DNA from: Adiantum capillus-veneris
Lineage: Eukaryota; Streptophyta; Polypodiopsida; Polypodiales; Pteridaceae
DNA length: 64,000 bases
Assembly (NCBI GenBank): GCA_014529385.2
Contig: CM043942.1
Span: 111,160,141-111,224,140, forward strand
Direction: 5' to 3'
Shown: positions 34,973-45,173 of the stretch, in pieces
How the letters are laid out: every line of letters begins with the position of its first letter
Position numbering within the stretch: position 1 is the stretch's first letter
Made by a program: the position numbers and the translations under genes
Notes under the pieces: model-generated
Databases searched by the model: none
Seen by the model: the letters and a program-made list of their open reading frames with translations, nothing else
What the model was told of the DNA's origin: nothing

Positions 34973-35556
34973 TGGAGGGTCTTTACTTGAGGCACCTTAA
35001 TTTCCTTCTCATGTACCCTATAAGTGAGAATCCCTGCCAATTGTGCACGCACACTATCTTCTACCTTGAAAGAGTATTGGAACTCTTGCAACTCCATAAT
35101 CCACTTTGAGATCCTAGTACTAAGATTCATTTGAGATGACACCCAAGGGAACAAATTTTCTGCAGTGAGAATTACAAAAGGTTTTGGTAGCAGGTAGGAT
35201 CTAAACTTTCTCACCGCAAACATGAGAGAAAGCATCATGAGTTCTGCTTCTGTGTAGTCTCTCTCCAAAGCATTCATGACCCTACTAGCAAAGTAGATGG
35301 GTCGCATCCTTGTACTGTGGGGATCTTGTTGTAGCAATAGAGCACCAATTGTTTCCCTTACAACACTAGAGCTAACAAAGAATGTGTACTCCCAACAAGG
35401 AGGCATGAGTGTTGGTAGCTCTGACAAAATGACTTTAATGTTACAAAAATACTCTTCAAGCTCATCAGACCATACAAATTCTACTTGTTGTGTCAACTTT
35501 TGCAAAGGATGAAGCAACTCCGAGGCTAAGTGAATGAAGTGTGACATATACTTCAC
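34894..35556 (-). CDS. G1 first RNase H and connection domain
   Basis: Follows the RT palm and thumb: FVWSDELEEYF is the usual RT-RNase H linker (W-x-x-x-x-x-x-F), then PIYFASRVMNALERDYTEAE and the SKWIMELQEFQYSF region. A one-base deletion near 35580 shifts it out of the RT frame. Confidence 0.75.
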   Translation of the reverse strand: MKYMSHFIHLASELLHPLQKLTQQVEFVWSDELEEYFCNIKVILSELPTLMPPCWEYTFFVSSSVVRETIGALLLQQDPHSTRMRPIYFASRVMNALERDYTEAELMMLSLMFAVRKFRSYLLPKPFVILTAENLFPWVSSQMNLSTRISKWIMELQEFQYSFKVEDSVRAQLAGILTYRVHEKEIKVPQVKTLHCHHQKVFPMLLPCSLMELFDEPQGK

Positions 35557-36521
35557 CTTCTGAATGAAAGAGATGGCCTCCTTAGACTCTTCGGTGATGG
35601 GAGCTCAATAAGAGCCTTTGCCTTTGAAGGATCCACCTCAATCCCTTTATAGAAAACCTTGTGACCGAGCAAGATCACTTCATCCTCACCTATGTGGCAC
35701 TTGTCGGGGCTGAGTTGACCTCCCATGTCGTAGAGCTTCTTTAAACCTTCTTCTACCCTTTGTAGATGCAATGATTTTGAGCTATAAATGCAGAAATCAT
35801 CAATGAACATCCTAATTGACTTTCCAAAGAATGCTTGAAACACCATGTTCATGAAACGTTGGAATGTTGCAGGAGCATTTGTCAGACCAAATGGCATGAC
35901 TCTAAAAGCATAACAACCCCAAGGAGTGATAAAGGTTGTTTTCAATTGATCTTCCAATGCGATACCTATTTGAAAGTAGCCTGAGTAGCCATCACACACA
36001 GTGTACTTCTCATGACCAGCTACCTCATTTAGTATCTCATCCTGAAATGGGAGGGGAAAGTGATCTCTTTTTGTTGCCTCATTGAGTGGACGGTAATCCA
36101 CACACACCCTCCACTTTCCGTTTTTCTTAGGAGTGACAACAACGGGAGAGACCCACTCTGAATTCTCCACTGGATAAATGAAACCTGCTGCTAGAAGCTT
36201 TCTTACCTCCTTGAGTAAAGCCTGCTCCTTGATGACTCCTAGCCTTCGTATCTTCTGAGCCTTAGGTGTGGCCTCTGGCTTCAACTCAATTTTGTGTTGA
36301 ACAGCATCTACTCCACGCACATCGGTGTAGTCTTTAGCAAAAAGCCTAGGAAATTTCCTTAGCACACATTTGAACTCCTCTCTTTCATCCTTTGTAAGTG
36401 CTGTAGATAGCATACCTTCTAGCATTCTTTCATCTTCCACTTTTTGGTTCTCTTGGGAACCTACCTCCTCCAAACCTTGACAAGAGGTCTCTTGGTTGGT
36501 TGGCTTAAACCTTACCCCCAT
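35553..36521 (-). CDS. G1 reverse transcriptase
   Basis: Contains the ordered RT blocks: VVVTPKKNGKWRVCVDYRPL, the YTVCDGYSGYFQI block (first catalytic Asp), FRVMPFGLTNAPATFQRFMN and the active-site box MFIDDFCIYS, in which F replaces the commoner Y of YxDD. A thumb segment LLGHKVFYKGIEVDPSKAKA follows. Two stops (36564-36566 and 36714-36716) lie between this and gag in the same frame, showing gag and pol were once one ORF. Confidence 0.85.
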   Translation of the reverse strand: MGVRFKPTNQETSCQGLEEVGSQENQKVEDERMLEGMLSTALTKDEREEFKCVLRKFPRLFAKDYTDVRGVDAVQHKIELKPEATPKAQKIRRLGVIKEQALLKEVRKLLAAGFIYPVENSEWVSPVVVTPKKNGKWRVCVDYRPLNEATKRDHFPLPFQDEILNEVAGHEKYTVCDGYSGYFQIGIALEDQLKTTFITPWGCYAFRVMPFGLTNAPATFQRFMNMVFQAFFGKSIRMFIDDFCIYSSKSLHLQRVEEGLKKLYDMGGQLSPDKCHIGEDEVILLGHKVFYKGIEVDPSKAKALIELPSPKSLRRPSLSFRR

Positions 36522-36713
36522 GACTTTGATGGAAGACTCCTCTTCAGTAATGCTGCCGCTACTTTATTCTTCTGAAGTGTTATCGGTCCAACCTTCTTCC
36601 GTCTCACTTTGAGATGATTCTTCATGGAGCTCCTCTTGGCGTTGCTCCTTCATGTCAAAGACAACCTTCTTATGATTGTAGTTCCTGCAAATTAGCTTTC
36701 CACTCTCCCAATC

Positions 36714-38342
36714 CTACAAAGCTCGCATTTTCATTAGCCATGGTCTCCCTAGGATAAATGGGTAACCATTTCCTTTGGTAGACATGACATAGAAATCCAC
36801 TGCCTTCTTAATGCCAAAGGCCTCCACAAAAACATTTTTACAAATGCCTACGCACCTAGCCTTGCTATTGTTTGCCATCTTGACCTTAATTTCAGGTGTC
36901 TCATGGATGTGCATGCCTAGTTTTTGCATGAGTCCCTCTGTCATGATGCAAATTTGTGCACCCCCATCCACTAGACCTTTCCTAACCAATCTCCCTTTTA
37001 TGTAACAATCTAGCACATGTGTAATGTCCTCATTCATTTCAGCTTGTGCAATTTTTACAACAGGCACACTCTCTTTTACCTTTCTCCTAGTGCTAACTTC
37101 CCTTGTTAAATCCCTCCTAACTTGTGGACATAATGCAAGAAATTGAGGCCATGAGATATCAGGACCCTTACCTCTCATGTCTTCCAACAGGTTGTATGGA
37201 GCCATTCCATGTCCAAGAGGAAAGTCTTGGAGGTTGATACGACGTCGAGTCCTCTTAGCTTCCTTGGTCTCCTTTGCCTTCTTTTCTCGTCCATGTTCAC
37301 TTTGTGATGTAACTCCTTCTTTCTCCTTACCTTTCCCTCGGCCATGCTTAATGCCATTTGCTTCCATGTCAACCTCTCTTGAATTTGTCACCTCTACCAC
37401 ATGCACGTTTGGGTCTGGCAAAGGTGGAACTCCTTCCACTCCTTGTGGAGGTGGTCTTGCTCCATTTGGCCTTTGTATAAGCCGTGGTTGCTGACTAGTT
37501 CCTTCACCTGCATTCATCATTGGGTAATTCAAGTTAGGTCTCCCTGGCTCCCCATGGGGCCAAGGACAATTATACATCCCATGTCCAGACTCATCGCAAT
37601 TCCAACATTGCAAGACTCTCCTAGGTCGTGGGTCTCGCTCTTCAGACATCTTTGCTTGTCCCTTTGGACCTACAGCTTGTGCAAGGTGAATTGACAAGCT
37701 GCTTAAAGATTCATTTAACTTCTCAATCATTTCCTCCGTTACCTTAGGAAGCTCCTTAGATGTTGATGCTTGTGACTTACCTTTGGGTCTAAGACCTTCT
37801 ATTGGAACCTCCCCCCTTAAGCACTTGAGTTTTCTATATTTCTCAGCAGCCCTAGTTTCAGCTGCATCAAAGGTAGCAGGTGCACCTGCCTCAACTTTTA
37901 CCTTAAGTTCAGGAAAGAGTCCGGTTATGAACCTCTCCTTCTTTAGAAATTCTGCATCATCACCAGGGTTAGCAACATTTCGTATCCATAGAGACCAAAG
38001 ACGTAGGAACTCTTGCTTGTACAAGTAGTAGTCATCTAAGTCTTTTTGCTTATGAGAAACAATGTCTTGCCATAATTTCTGAGTGTTTTGGGGATCAAAG
38101 AAGTATTTCTTGAAACGATTCAAAACTTCTGTGTAATTCTCTTTAACTTCCTCAGGCAAAGAGTCAAACCAAGTGCTAGCATCTTTCCTAAGGACCACCT
38201 CAAACATTTCTACACGTTCTTGATCAGTTACTATCCTCTTGATACGGCAAGACATCTTGAAATTCGCTAGAAATAATTCTGCATCCTCTCCAGGATCTCC
38301 AAAGAAAAGAGGATATCCAGACATTTGGCGTTGGCTCTCCAT
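36714..38342 (-). CDS. G1 Gag and protease
   Basis: The start is taken at 38342 (MESQRQMSG) because 26 upstream residues are unlike Gag. The capsid-type retrotransposon gag domain covers about residues 15-190. A CCHC zinc knuckle, CWNCDESGHGMYNC, lies near 270. Highly charged linkers follow. The C-terminal part is retropepsin-like with GLVDGGAQICIM in place of D-S/T-G and ending GYPFILGRPWL. The D-G-G active site is unusual and may impair activity. The frame ends at a TAG that is probably a mutation, because pol-like sequence continues in frame. Confidence 0.85.
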   Translation of the reverse strand: MESQRQMSGYPLFFGDPGEDAELFLANFKMSCRIKRIVTDQERVEMFEVVLRKDASTWFDSLPEEVKENYTEVLNRFKKYFFDPQNTQKLWQDIVSHKQKDLDDYYLYKQEFLRLWSLWIRNVANPGDDAEFLKKERFITGLFPELKVKVEAGAPATFDAAETRAAEKYRKLKCLRGEVPIEGLRPKGKSQASTSKELPKVTEEMIEKLNESLSSLSIHLAQAVGPKGQAKMSEERDPRPRRVLQCWNCDESGHGMYNCPWPHGEPGRPNLNYPMMNAGEGTSQQPRLIQRPNGARPPPQGVEGVPPLPDPNVHVVEVTNSREVDMEANGIKHGRGKGKEKEGVTSQSEHGREKKAKETKEAKRTRRRINLQDFPLGHGMAPYNLLEDMRGKGPDISWPQFLALCPQVRRDLTREVSTRRKVKESVPVVKIAQAEMNEDITHVLDCYIKGRLVRKGLVDGGAQICIMTEGLMQKLGMHIHETPEIKVKMANNSKARCVGICKNVFVEAFGIKKAVDFYVMSTKGNGYPFILGRPWLMKMRAL

Positions 38343-38426
38343 TGAATTGATTTGAAAGTGACGCGTTTTTGTTTTTTCTTTCTTTAAAAGATTTACACAA
38401 TAATATTTTCTAAATTGCAATCTATT

Positions 38427-38645
38427 CTACAACAAAATGAAAATATTCACATCAAATGACCTATGATAATGAATAAGAGGTAGAATGACAAGGTTTGGTG
38501 ACGCGAGAATTTCTCCTACTCTTTGGGCACCAAACATGAATACCATACGTTGTTGAAAATGGATTTTTCTACTTATTGCAATGTTTACTCTAATGTGTGG
38601 AGTGAAATGAAAGGGAAAAACCTGTATTCCTGGGCCATTATCCAT
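38427..38645 (-). CDS. G1 leader small ORF, second of a pair
   Basis: A 72-codon ATG ORF between primer site and gag. It is homologous to the neighbouring ORF at 38667-38879 and to ORFs in the LTR of element B. Shared positions include V-x-I-x-x-S-x-K, F-Q, G-x-x-R, E-I-x-A-S-x-N, ILPLI-x-Y-x-R-S and D-V-x-I-F-x-L. No known domain. See findings for the evidence of coding constraint. Confidence 0.55.
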   Translation of the reverse strand: MDNGPGIQVFPFHFTPHIRVNIAISRKIHFQQRMVFMFGAQRVGEILASPNLVILPLIHYHRSFDVNIFILL

Positions 38646-38666
38646 GGTCTATGCATGACCTAATTC

Positions 38667-38879
38667 TTAAAACAAAACAAAAATATAGACGTCCAAACTA
38701 CGGTCGTACCTAATGAGAGGCAAAATAAAAGGATTTACTGATGCGTTTATCTCTACCAACCTAAGAGGACCTAAAATTCTACGAATTACTCGCTGAAATT
38801 GCAACTTAGTACTAACAATTATGTGTACCTTTTGCCTTGCAATGGGAATGAAGGGATCATACAAATTCTCGTGATTCAT
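38667..38879 (-). CDS. G1 leader small ORF, first of a pair
   Basis: A 70-codon ATG ORF in the 5' leader. It aligns without gaps to the 70-codon ORF at 49642-49854 in the B LTR: 43 identical residues by hand count, and 29 of the 56 differing codons are silent. Core motifs are VSTKLQFQR, NPFILPLIRYDRSLDV and terminal YIFVLF. The protein is basic with hydrophobic strands. Its role is unknown; being upstream of gag it would be translated first from genomic RNA. Confidence 0.6.
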   Translation of the reverse strand: MNHENLYDPFIPIARQKVHIIVSTKLQFQRVIRRILGPLRLVEINASVNPFILPLIRYDRSLDVYIFVLF

Positions 38880-38934
38880 GCAAGCTACTTGATTATGCTA
38901 AAGGTTGAGCCTTCACAAAACATACACAAGCCTG

Positions 38935-38952
38935 TCCTCAATGGGGGCACCA
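38935..38952 (-). promoter_or_regulatory. G1 primer-binding site
   Basis: The minus strand reads TGGTGCCCCCATTGAGGA four bases after the 5' LTR. The same 18 bases occur after the LTR of element C (57767). I do not assign the tRNA. Confidence 0.75.
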
Positions 38953-38956
38953 AAAT

Positions 38957-39215
38957 TGAGGCGGTCCGGGGCGGTCAACAAGAAGAGCAACCTCTAGACA
39001 CCCTTCAAGGCTCCCGTGCTGCTCAATGGGGCTGGGGCACAACACAACACAAACCAAAACAACAAACCCACAACCAAATCCCAACTACACAAGGGGCACC
39101 ACCTAGTTTAAGAGCGAACTAGGACGCAAAAGAGGAGAATCGTTAGAGAAACCCACAAACAAGCAAGGAATTTACACTAACCCTAACACCAATGGAACAC
39201 TCTCACACACTAAAA

Positions 39216-39307
<92 letters not shown>

Positions 39308-41609
39308 TGTACAGCTTAGCTTCAACTTTATATTTCGCACAAAAAGGAACTTAGAGCTTGCGGAATCAAGTGACAAGATTTGGTTATAGCATCACTAGCA
39401 CATTGTCTTAGGGTTATGGGAGCCCTCTCACCATCCACCCTCTTACAATGGTAGCCAAACAATAGCCAATGAATCACAAGCAACAAAACAACAACCTTCA
39501 ATGAAACAAGTCACCTTATGAAGCTGAATGAGTTTGCCAAGCCAAATTGGAGGAGAAGCATGAGCCTTTGGACATGAATTGCACCCAAAACTACCAATTC
39601 ATTGATGTTGGGGTAGATACAACAATGGTAGGAAGAATATCTTCTACTCGCACTCACTCAAACTAGCTCAAGCTTTTCTATGCACCAAAGTGATGGTGTA
39701 TAGAAATCTTACTCTCTCTTTACAACCAAGATAGAACTGGCGTGTGCTACGCTCAATCTAGTGTGCAATGGTATAGTGATATCTTTTACAAGGAGGAATG
39801 GGTTCTATTTATAGGTTTTAGAAGCCTTGATTAAGATTAAGCCTAATCAATTTTATTAGGAAAGATCAAGGATTATGAATTTTTCTGAATTTCAAATGAG
39901 AATGGGGTCTCTCTTTTCTCTTGAGTCACATGGATGTGGGCTCAAGTAAGAGAATTATTGATGTGGTGAAAGGAGAGAAACTTCCATGGGAGTGAGTGAA
40001 TTTGGTTTACTTGTGCGGTTGCCTACTCCATATGTTGATAGTGTGGGTGCATTTTTACAAGAGAAGTTAGTTGTTAGTGGTAATAATCACTAGAATTGTT
40101 AGTGATACATTTACAATGGGTACGATGAGTTGATTTGATGAAGGAAGAGGGGTGAATTAAAAGAGAATCATTGAGATGGTGAAGCTTTGAAGAAGCTTGA
40201 ACTCACCCTTGTGTAGATTGTGAAAAAAATGACCGCTGGTCTTCTTCTTCTTCTTCGCTTCTTTATGCCGCCGCCACGGTTGACCACCACGCTGAAAAGA
40301 AGATTTTTTGATGAAAAATACTCAATTTGTAGAAGTTATCATGGTTAAGATTCTGAATTTTAGATATTTTTAGGAGAGGTAAATGAAATTGTAACATAGA
40401 AGCAATAGAGAGAGACATGGAGAGGGTGTATGTATGTAGAGGTTCATAAAAGAACTATAGGGATGAGAGAGAAGGGTAATGGTGAAGAGGGTGGGAGAAG
40501 CCATGGAAATTGCAGGTTTGAGTTAGGGAAGGAGAGGGAGGGATGTATAAGAGTGAGTAGGTGTGTGGAAGGGTGAGAGAAGACTAAGGGCTACTTGTGA
40601 AAAAAGTGGGCAGACTGGGGTCCACTCAAAAACTCATAGCTCACCGCTGGTAGCTTCAAAAATCATGAAAAAATTTGAAGTGATTATTCAGAGCATGAGC
40701 TACATTTTCTCTTTTGACCACCGCTCCAAATTCGGAGTGGAGATAGGTGCAAAAGTTCTCACCAAAAAAGCCTGTTTTTATGCCTGCAAAAGTCTTTTAG
40801 TGGCCCCCTCCTTTGTTGAATTTGTACAATGCATCCAAGAGTGAGCCCCTCCTTTGTCATATTATAATACAAAGCATCCAAGTTGCCCTTGACCCATGCA
40901 TGGAAGAGGATTATTGGTGAATAAAGTAATATATACATGGTGGGACTAGTGTATGGACTATTCATGGACTTTAGCTCAATGAGCACATGGTGTTAGAATA
41001 ATGAGTAAAAATAATAATAAAAATATGGAGGAGTTATGGATATGGAAAGATATTGGAATCATATGATATGGTCCCTCCTTGAATTATTTTGGGTGAAAGA
41101 GGAAAAGGTATGCAAGTAAATAATATAATAAACGTAACCAATGAGTAGAAATCAATTTTTTGTTTTCACGAGGGTGAGGGTGAAAATGTGGGAGTGATTT
41201 TTATAAAGGAAAAATATGAGGTTAGAGTATGTACATATTGGCAAAAAATATAATTATGGTGTAAGAGGATGAAAGAAGGTGTACATAGGTTTAATAAAAC
41301 ACACACCTAAGTAGAAATATTTAAATAAAATACCAAAATAATTATAAAAATCCATATATTTAGGCCATATATACAATGAAATATTTACACACAAAGAGGC
41401 CATAATATACTTTTATTTTTTTATTTTTTTGTCTCAACTAGCCCAGTGACTAGCTAGCTGAGGGTTTTTAAGAAGATATGGGAAAAGCCCCCTAACTCAC
41501 ACACGCCTCTGTACAGTGAAATGGTAGGGATAGCCATAGCGTTTGGGTGAATTTGGTAGGGTGGAGTAACTTACTATGGCAATTATGGAGAGCCGAAAAA
41601 CGACTATCA
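38957..41609 (-). repeat. G1 5' LTR
   Basis: Near-identical to 30378-33036, with TG...CA ends, TATA box TATAAATA at 39806-39813 (minus) and a (GA)n tract at 39216-39304. Confidence 0.9.
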
Positions 41610-42190
41610 ATGCTTGCATTAGTGTGTGTGTGTATAATGCATGGGTTGTGCACAAAATAGTGTGTGAAAACACACTAATTTGTGCACAATCACACACACA
41701 CTAATGCTTGCATTAGTGTGTGCTTGGACACAAATTAGTGTGTAGAAACTAACTAATGAGTGTGTGTATAATGCATGCACACACTAATGCAAGCATTACT
41801 GTGTGTATAATGCATGCACACGGGCACAAATTAGTGTGTAAAAACTAACTAATGTATGCACACACTAATGCAAGCATTAGTGTGTGTATAATGCATGCAC
41901 ACCCTAATGCAAGTATTAGTGTGTGATTGTGCACAAAATAGTGTGTGAAAACACATTAATTTGTGCACAATCACACACTAATGCAAGCATTAGTGTGTGT
42001 GTATAATGCTTGCACACACTAATGATTGCATTAGGGTGTGCTTGTGCATGCATTAGTGTGTTTACACACTAATTCATGCACAAGCACACCCTAATGAAGC
42101 ATTAGTGTGTGCTTGTAACGCACGCACGCACTAATGCGGGCATTAGTGTGTGTATAATGCATGCACACACATTAGTGTGTGATTGTACAC
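41610..42190. repeat. Palindromic CACACTAATGC array, right part
   Basis: Continuation of the array at 29855-30377, with repeated 'taatgcaagcattagtgtg' palindromes and 'gtgtataatgcatgcacac' units. Confidence 0.8.
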
Positions 42191-42248
42191 AAAATTGTGT
42201 GTGTGTGTGTGCGTGTGTGTACAATGTGTGTGTGCATGTGTGTGCATG

Positions 42249-42283
<35 letters not shown>

Positions 42284-42385
42284 GTGTAGAAGAACGAGAA
42301 GAAAGAGAGAGAGTTTGAGCACTTACAGTCATGACCTCGATCGCTTGAATGTGTGTGTGCATGTGTGTGCATGTTAGTGCATGTG

Positions 42386-42433
<48 letters not shown>

Positions 42434-42500
42434 AGAACGAGAAGAAAGAGAGAGAGTTTGAGCACTTACAGTCATGACCTCGATCGCTTGGATATGGTGG
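42191..42500. repeat. (TG)n tracts with 142-bp duplicated unit
   Basis: The block GTAGAAGAACGAGAAGAAAG ... GTCATGACCTCGATCGCTTG occurs at 42287-42350 and 42429-42492, separated by TG-rich DNA. On the minus strand each block contains GTAAGT after GTCATGACT, which could be a splice donor of a transcript heading towards the second ORF. Confidence 0.8.
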
Positions 42501-42650
42501 GGATGGAGATGAAGAGGGTAATAGAGGTTGGAGATGGAGAGGGATAAGGAGAGAGAGCTTGGAGATGGAGAGGGAAACAGGCCCACGCAGAAGAGGAGCT
42601 CGTTTTTGAATTTTTGGCATTCAATTTCGCGGGGGCATGCAGGTGCCCCC

Positions 42651-42660
42651 TTTATATAAA
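42651..42660 (+). promoter_or_regulatory. TATA box upstream of CACTA-2 transposase
   Basis: TTTATATAAA preceded by an imperfect GGGGCA/TGCCCC inverted repeat, about 200 bases before the first transposase exon. ATTACCGCG words follow at 42680-42720, matching the subterminal repeats. Confidence 0.45.
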
Positions 42661-42858
42661 AACATTTGTTGGAGATTTTACCGCGTGTATTACTGTGCCT
42701 GTTCCTGCGTGTATTACCGCGAAAATCCCTGATGAGACTGCATGTGTTACGCCGACAGCATGACCTCTTGTACCCACCTCCCCTCTATCTTTAATGAGTG
42801 CCAGTCATGTCAGTACCAACATTCTTGATTCTTCTTTTTCTTATTTAATTTTTTCTTA

Positions 42859-43530
42859 TTTAGTGTGTGGTCGTATGTGCTGGTCGATTGGGATGACGTG
42901 GGTCCACCGGTTGGCGTGGAACGAACTCGATGGTTCAGCGAGCGATTTATACCATGTCCATGTACGCAATGTAAGCGTGCGATTGCACGGCTTTGGTGTA
43001 TATTCTTGGCTCACGTGGATGATTATGGACTATGGGACGATCCGAGAAAACGCGCTCGAATGGAAACTAGCGATCCGAGGGTTTTGGCATCCATTGATGT
43101 CGCTCCCCATTGAAGTGTGACCGGGGGACGGAGGCGGGAGGAGGACGCAAGAGGGATTGCGCCAGGAAGCAATCATGGGAGGGGGGTCACACCCGCCATC
43201 CGATGTGGATGGGTCCACACGAGCGCATGCGCCGCATCCTACATCCACCACATATGGGGATCTCCCCACCACCCCGCCCCACATGGAGGTGGAGGAAGAT
43301 CATTTGCACAATATGGTTGAGGATCTTCTTGCACGTGAGGTGGAAAATGAGTGTGAGCCTTAGTGTGCATGTGAAGAAGCCGCCCAAAAAACCAAAGATT
43401 CATTGCTAGAGGCAAGACACACCGCTCTTTATGAGGGATGCTCCTACTCCATATTACGAGCGTCTCTTGAGATCTTGAATATTCAAGCAATGTTTGGATG
43501 GAGCAATGCACGGGTCAATGCACTATTGAG
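42859..43530 (+). pseudogene. CACTA-2 Tnp2 transposase, N-terminal exon
   Basis: Encodes RFIPCPCTQCKRAIARL, the Cys-rich transposase-associated motif, then FLAHVDDYGLWDDPR. The frame breaks near 43110. It resumes as EVEEDHLHNMVEDLLAREVE and, after a stop at 43361-43363, as ALYEGCSYSILRASLEILN, the standard Tnp2 lead-in (LY-x-G-C ... L-E-x-L-x-I-K/Q). It ends at a GT donor at 43531. Confidence 0.7.
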
Positions 43531-43613
43531 GTACTTTTAAGTGTAATAAGTGTTAGTTGTGAGTTTTTTTCGTGGTTATACGCAATAACGAGTGTTCTTT
43601 AATTATGTCATAG

Positions 43614-44352
43614 GCTATTAGGCAAGATGATGCCTAAAGGCAATCATCTTCCAAAAAATCGAAGGAAGGCACGACAGGTGGTGTGACAGGGCTTGGGATG
43701 GACTATAATCGCATACATGCATGTGTCAATGATTGCGTGCTATTCCGCAATGAACGTGCAGGGCTTGATGCTTGCCCCGAGTGTGGAGAATCAAGGTACA
43801 AAGAGGGAATGCAAGGAACCACAATACCTCACAAGGTTCTTCCTCATTTCTCCCTCATTCCCCGCATCAAGCACATGTTTAGCACCAAAGGAACAAGCGA
43901 GATTCTTACATGGCATATGACAAATCGCTCCACCGATGGGGTTATGAGAGTGTCGGCTGACTCGCCGGCATGGCAACACATTGAGCAGACATGGCCGGAG
44001 TTTAGAGAAGAGCCTCGTCACTTGAGGCTTGGTCTGGCTAGTGATGGGGTAAACCCATTTGGGCATCTGTCTACCTCATGGAGTACTTGGCCAGTGGTTG
44101 TTGTGAACTACAACATTCCACCATGGGAGTCAACCAAGAAGGGGAACATTTTTCTCTCTCTTCTAGTCCCAGGAAAACACAAGGTGAAGAACATGGATGT
44201 ATATTTAGCACCTTTGATTGAAGAGCTTCAAGAGGTATGGAACGGCATAGATGTTTTTGATGTATCAAGACCACTTCGTGATCGGCGCACAATGATCAAG
44301 TGCATTCTCATGTGGACCATGCATGATTACCCCGGGCTTGGAGAGATTTCTA
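43614..44352 (+). pseudogene. CACTA-2 Tnp2, central exon
   Basis: Begins at the acceptor ATGTCATAG. MMPKGNHLP matches the family's LP-x-G-N-x-L-P; a one-base shift occurs near 43650. Then NRIHACVNDCVLFR and CPECGESRYK (zinc-like CxxC), RLGLASDGVNPFG (the catalytic-region L-x-S-D-G-x-N-P-F), PGKHKVKNMDVYLAPLIEEL and WTMHDYPGLGEIS are all classic Tnp2 blocks. The donor GTAATC at 44353 starts a 78-bp intron ending at 44430, with phase preserved. Confidence 0.85.
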
Positions 44353-44430
44353 GTAATCTTATACTTTGTGACACTCTTTAATGTCTTTGCATTAGTCACT
44401 TATATGCGGTTATGTCTTTTGTTTTTGTAG

Positions 44431-45074
44431 GACTATCGACATCTGGACATAGGGCATGCCCAACTTGTGGACCCTCACTCGTGACAGAGAGACCCGCTCT
44501 ACTTGGTAAGGTGATCTACCCTAATAACCATCGCTTCTTGCAGCCCACACATCAATCTTATGCTCCACCGTGCAATGGGATGGAGCCACTCCATTGGACC
44601 ATGGACAATTGGGCAAGACATTGGAACGAGCATCACAACACATTGCCTCCTCCCAATGATCCACCTATGGGTATGTCTAGGTACTCTATTTTCTTATCAC
44701 TACCCTATTGGGCTTCATTGAAAATCCAACACCTATTGGATCCAATGCATGTGTTAAAAAATGTTGGGCAAGCTATATGGGATCACATAGTAGGCAAGAA
44801 AGATTCATTGGGGGCTAGAGAGGACATGAGGGCCATAAGGAGGCTCCCTCCTTCAGCCACACCTCGCATGGGGCCTCGGGGGAAGACGGTTCTTCCAAAG
44901 TCACCTTGGATTCTATCAAGGGTGGATCAAGAGCGGATGAAATAAGTCATTGCATCCATCCGTACTCCAACAAGTTATATGCGTTCGCTCAAGGGTGCCC
45001 TCACTAAAACTAGGAAAGGAGGATCCACACAACTGTATGGGTGCAAATCCCATGATTGGCACAAGATTCTTCAA
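44431..45074 (+). pseudogene. CACTA-2 Tnp2, C-terminal exon
   Basis: Starts LSTSGHRACPTCGP, then FLSLPYWASLKIQHLLDPMH and VLKNVGQAIWDHIVGKKDSL, the Tnp2 C-terminal signature (L-P-Y-W ... H-N/D-x-D-x-M-H-x-x-K-N-V). A TAA at about 44943 interrupts the frame, which continues as RSLKGALTKTRKGGSTQLYG to a donor at 45075. Confidence 0.8.
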
Positions 45075-45078
45075 GTAA

Positions 45079-45109
<31 letters not shown>

Positions 45110-45173
45110 GTGAGTGTGTGTGTATGTGGTTTAGGGTTCTGGATACTAATAAGTCTTTTTGTTTGTGCAATAG

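Larger units (their letters stand above)
30378..41609 (-). mobile_element. Gypsy G1, full-length Tat-like LTR retrotransposon
   Basis: Two near-identical LTRs of 2659 bp (30378-33036) and 2653 bp (38957-41609) flank an internal region with gag, protease, RT, two RNase H domains and integrase on the minus strand. The TSD is ATGC (30374-30377 and 41610-41613), or AATGC if the terminal A of the LTR is shared. A primer-binding site lies beside the right (5') LTR. The coding region has at least four in-frame stops and two one-base deletions, so the element is structurally complete but not autonomous. Only scattered base differences separate the LTRs, indicating relatively recent insertion. Confidence 0.92.

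Noticed and set aside
37177-38270. Plus-strand ORFs across G1 gag
   Set aside because: Antisense shadows of the well-supported gag-protease ORF.
29991-42190. CRISPR-like regular repeats
   Set aside because: Units are palindromic, irregularly spaced and lack unique spacers; they belong to a eukaryotic CACTA element.
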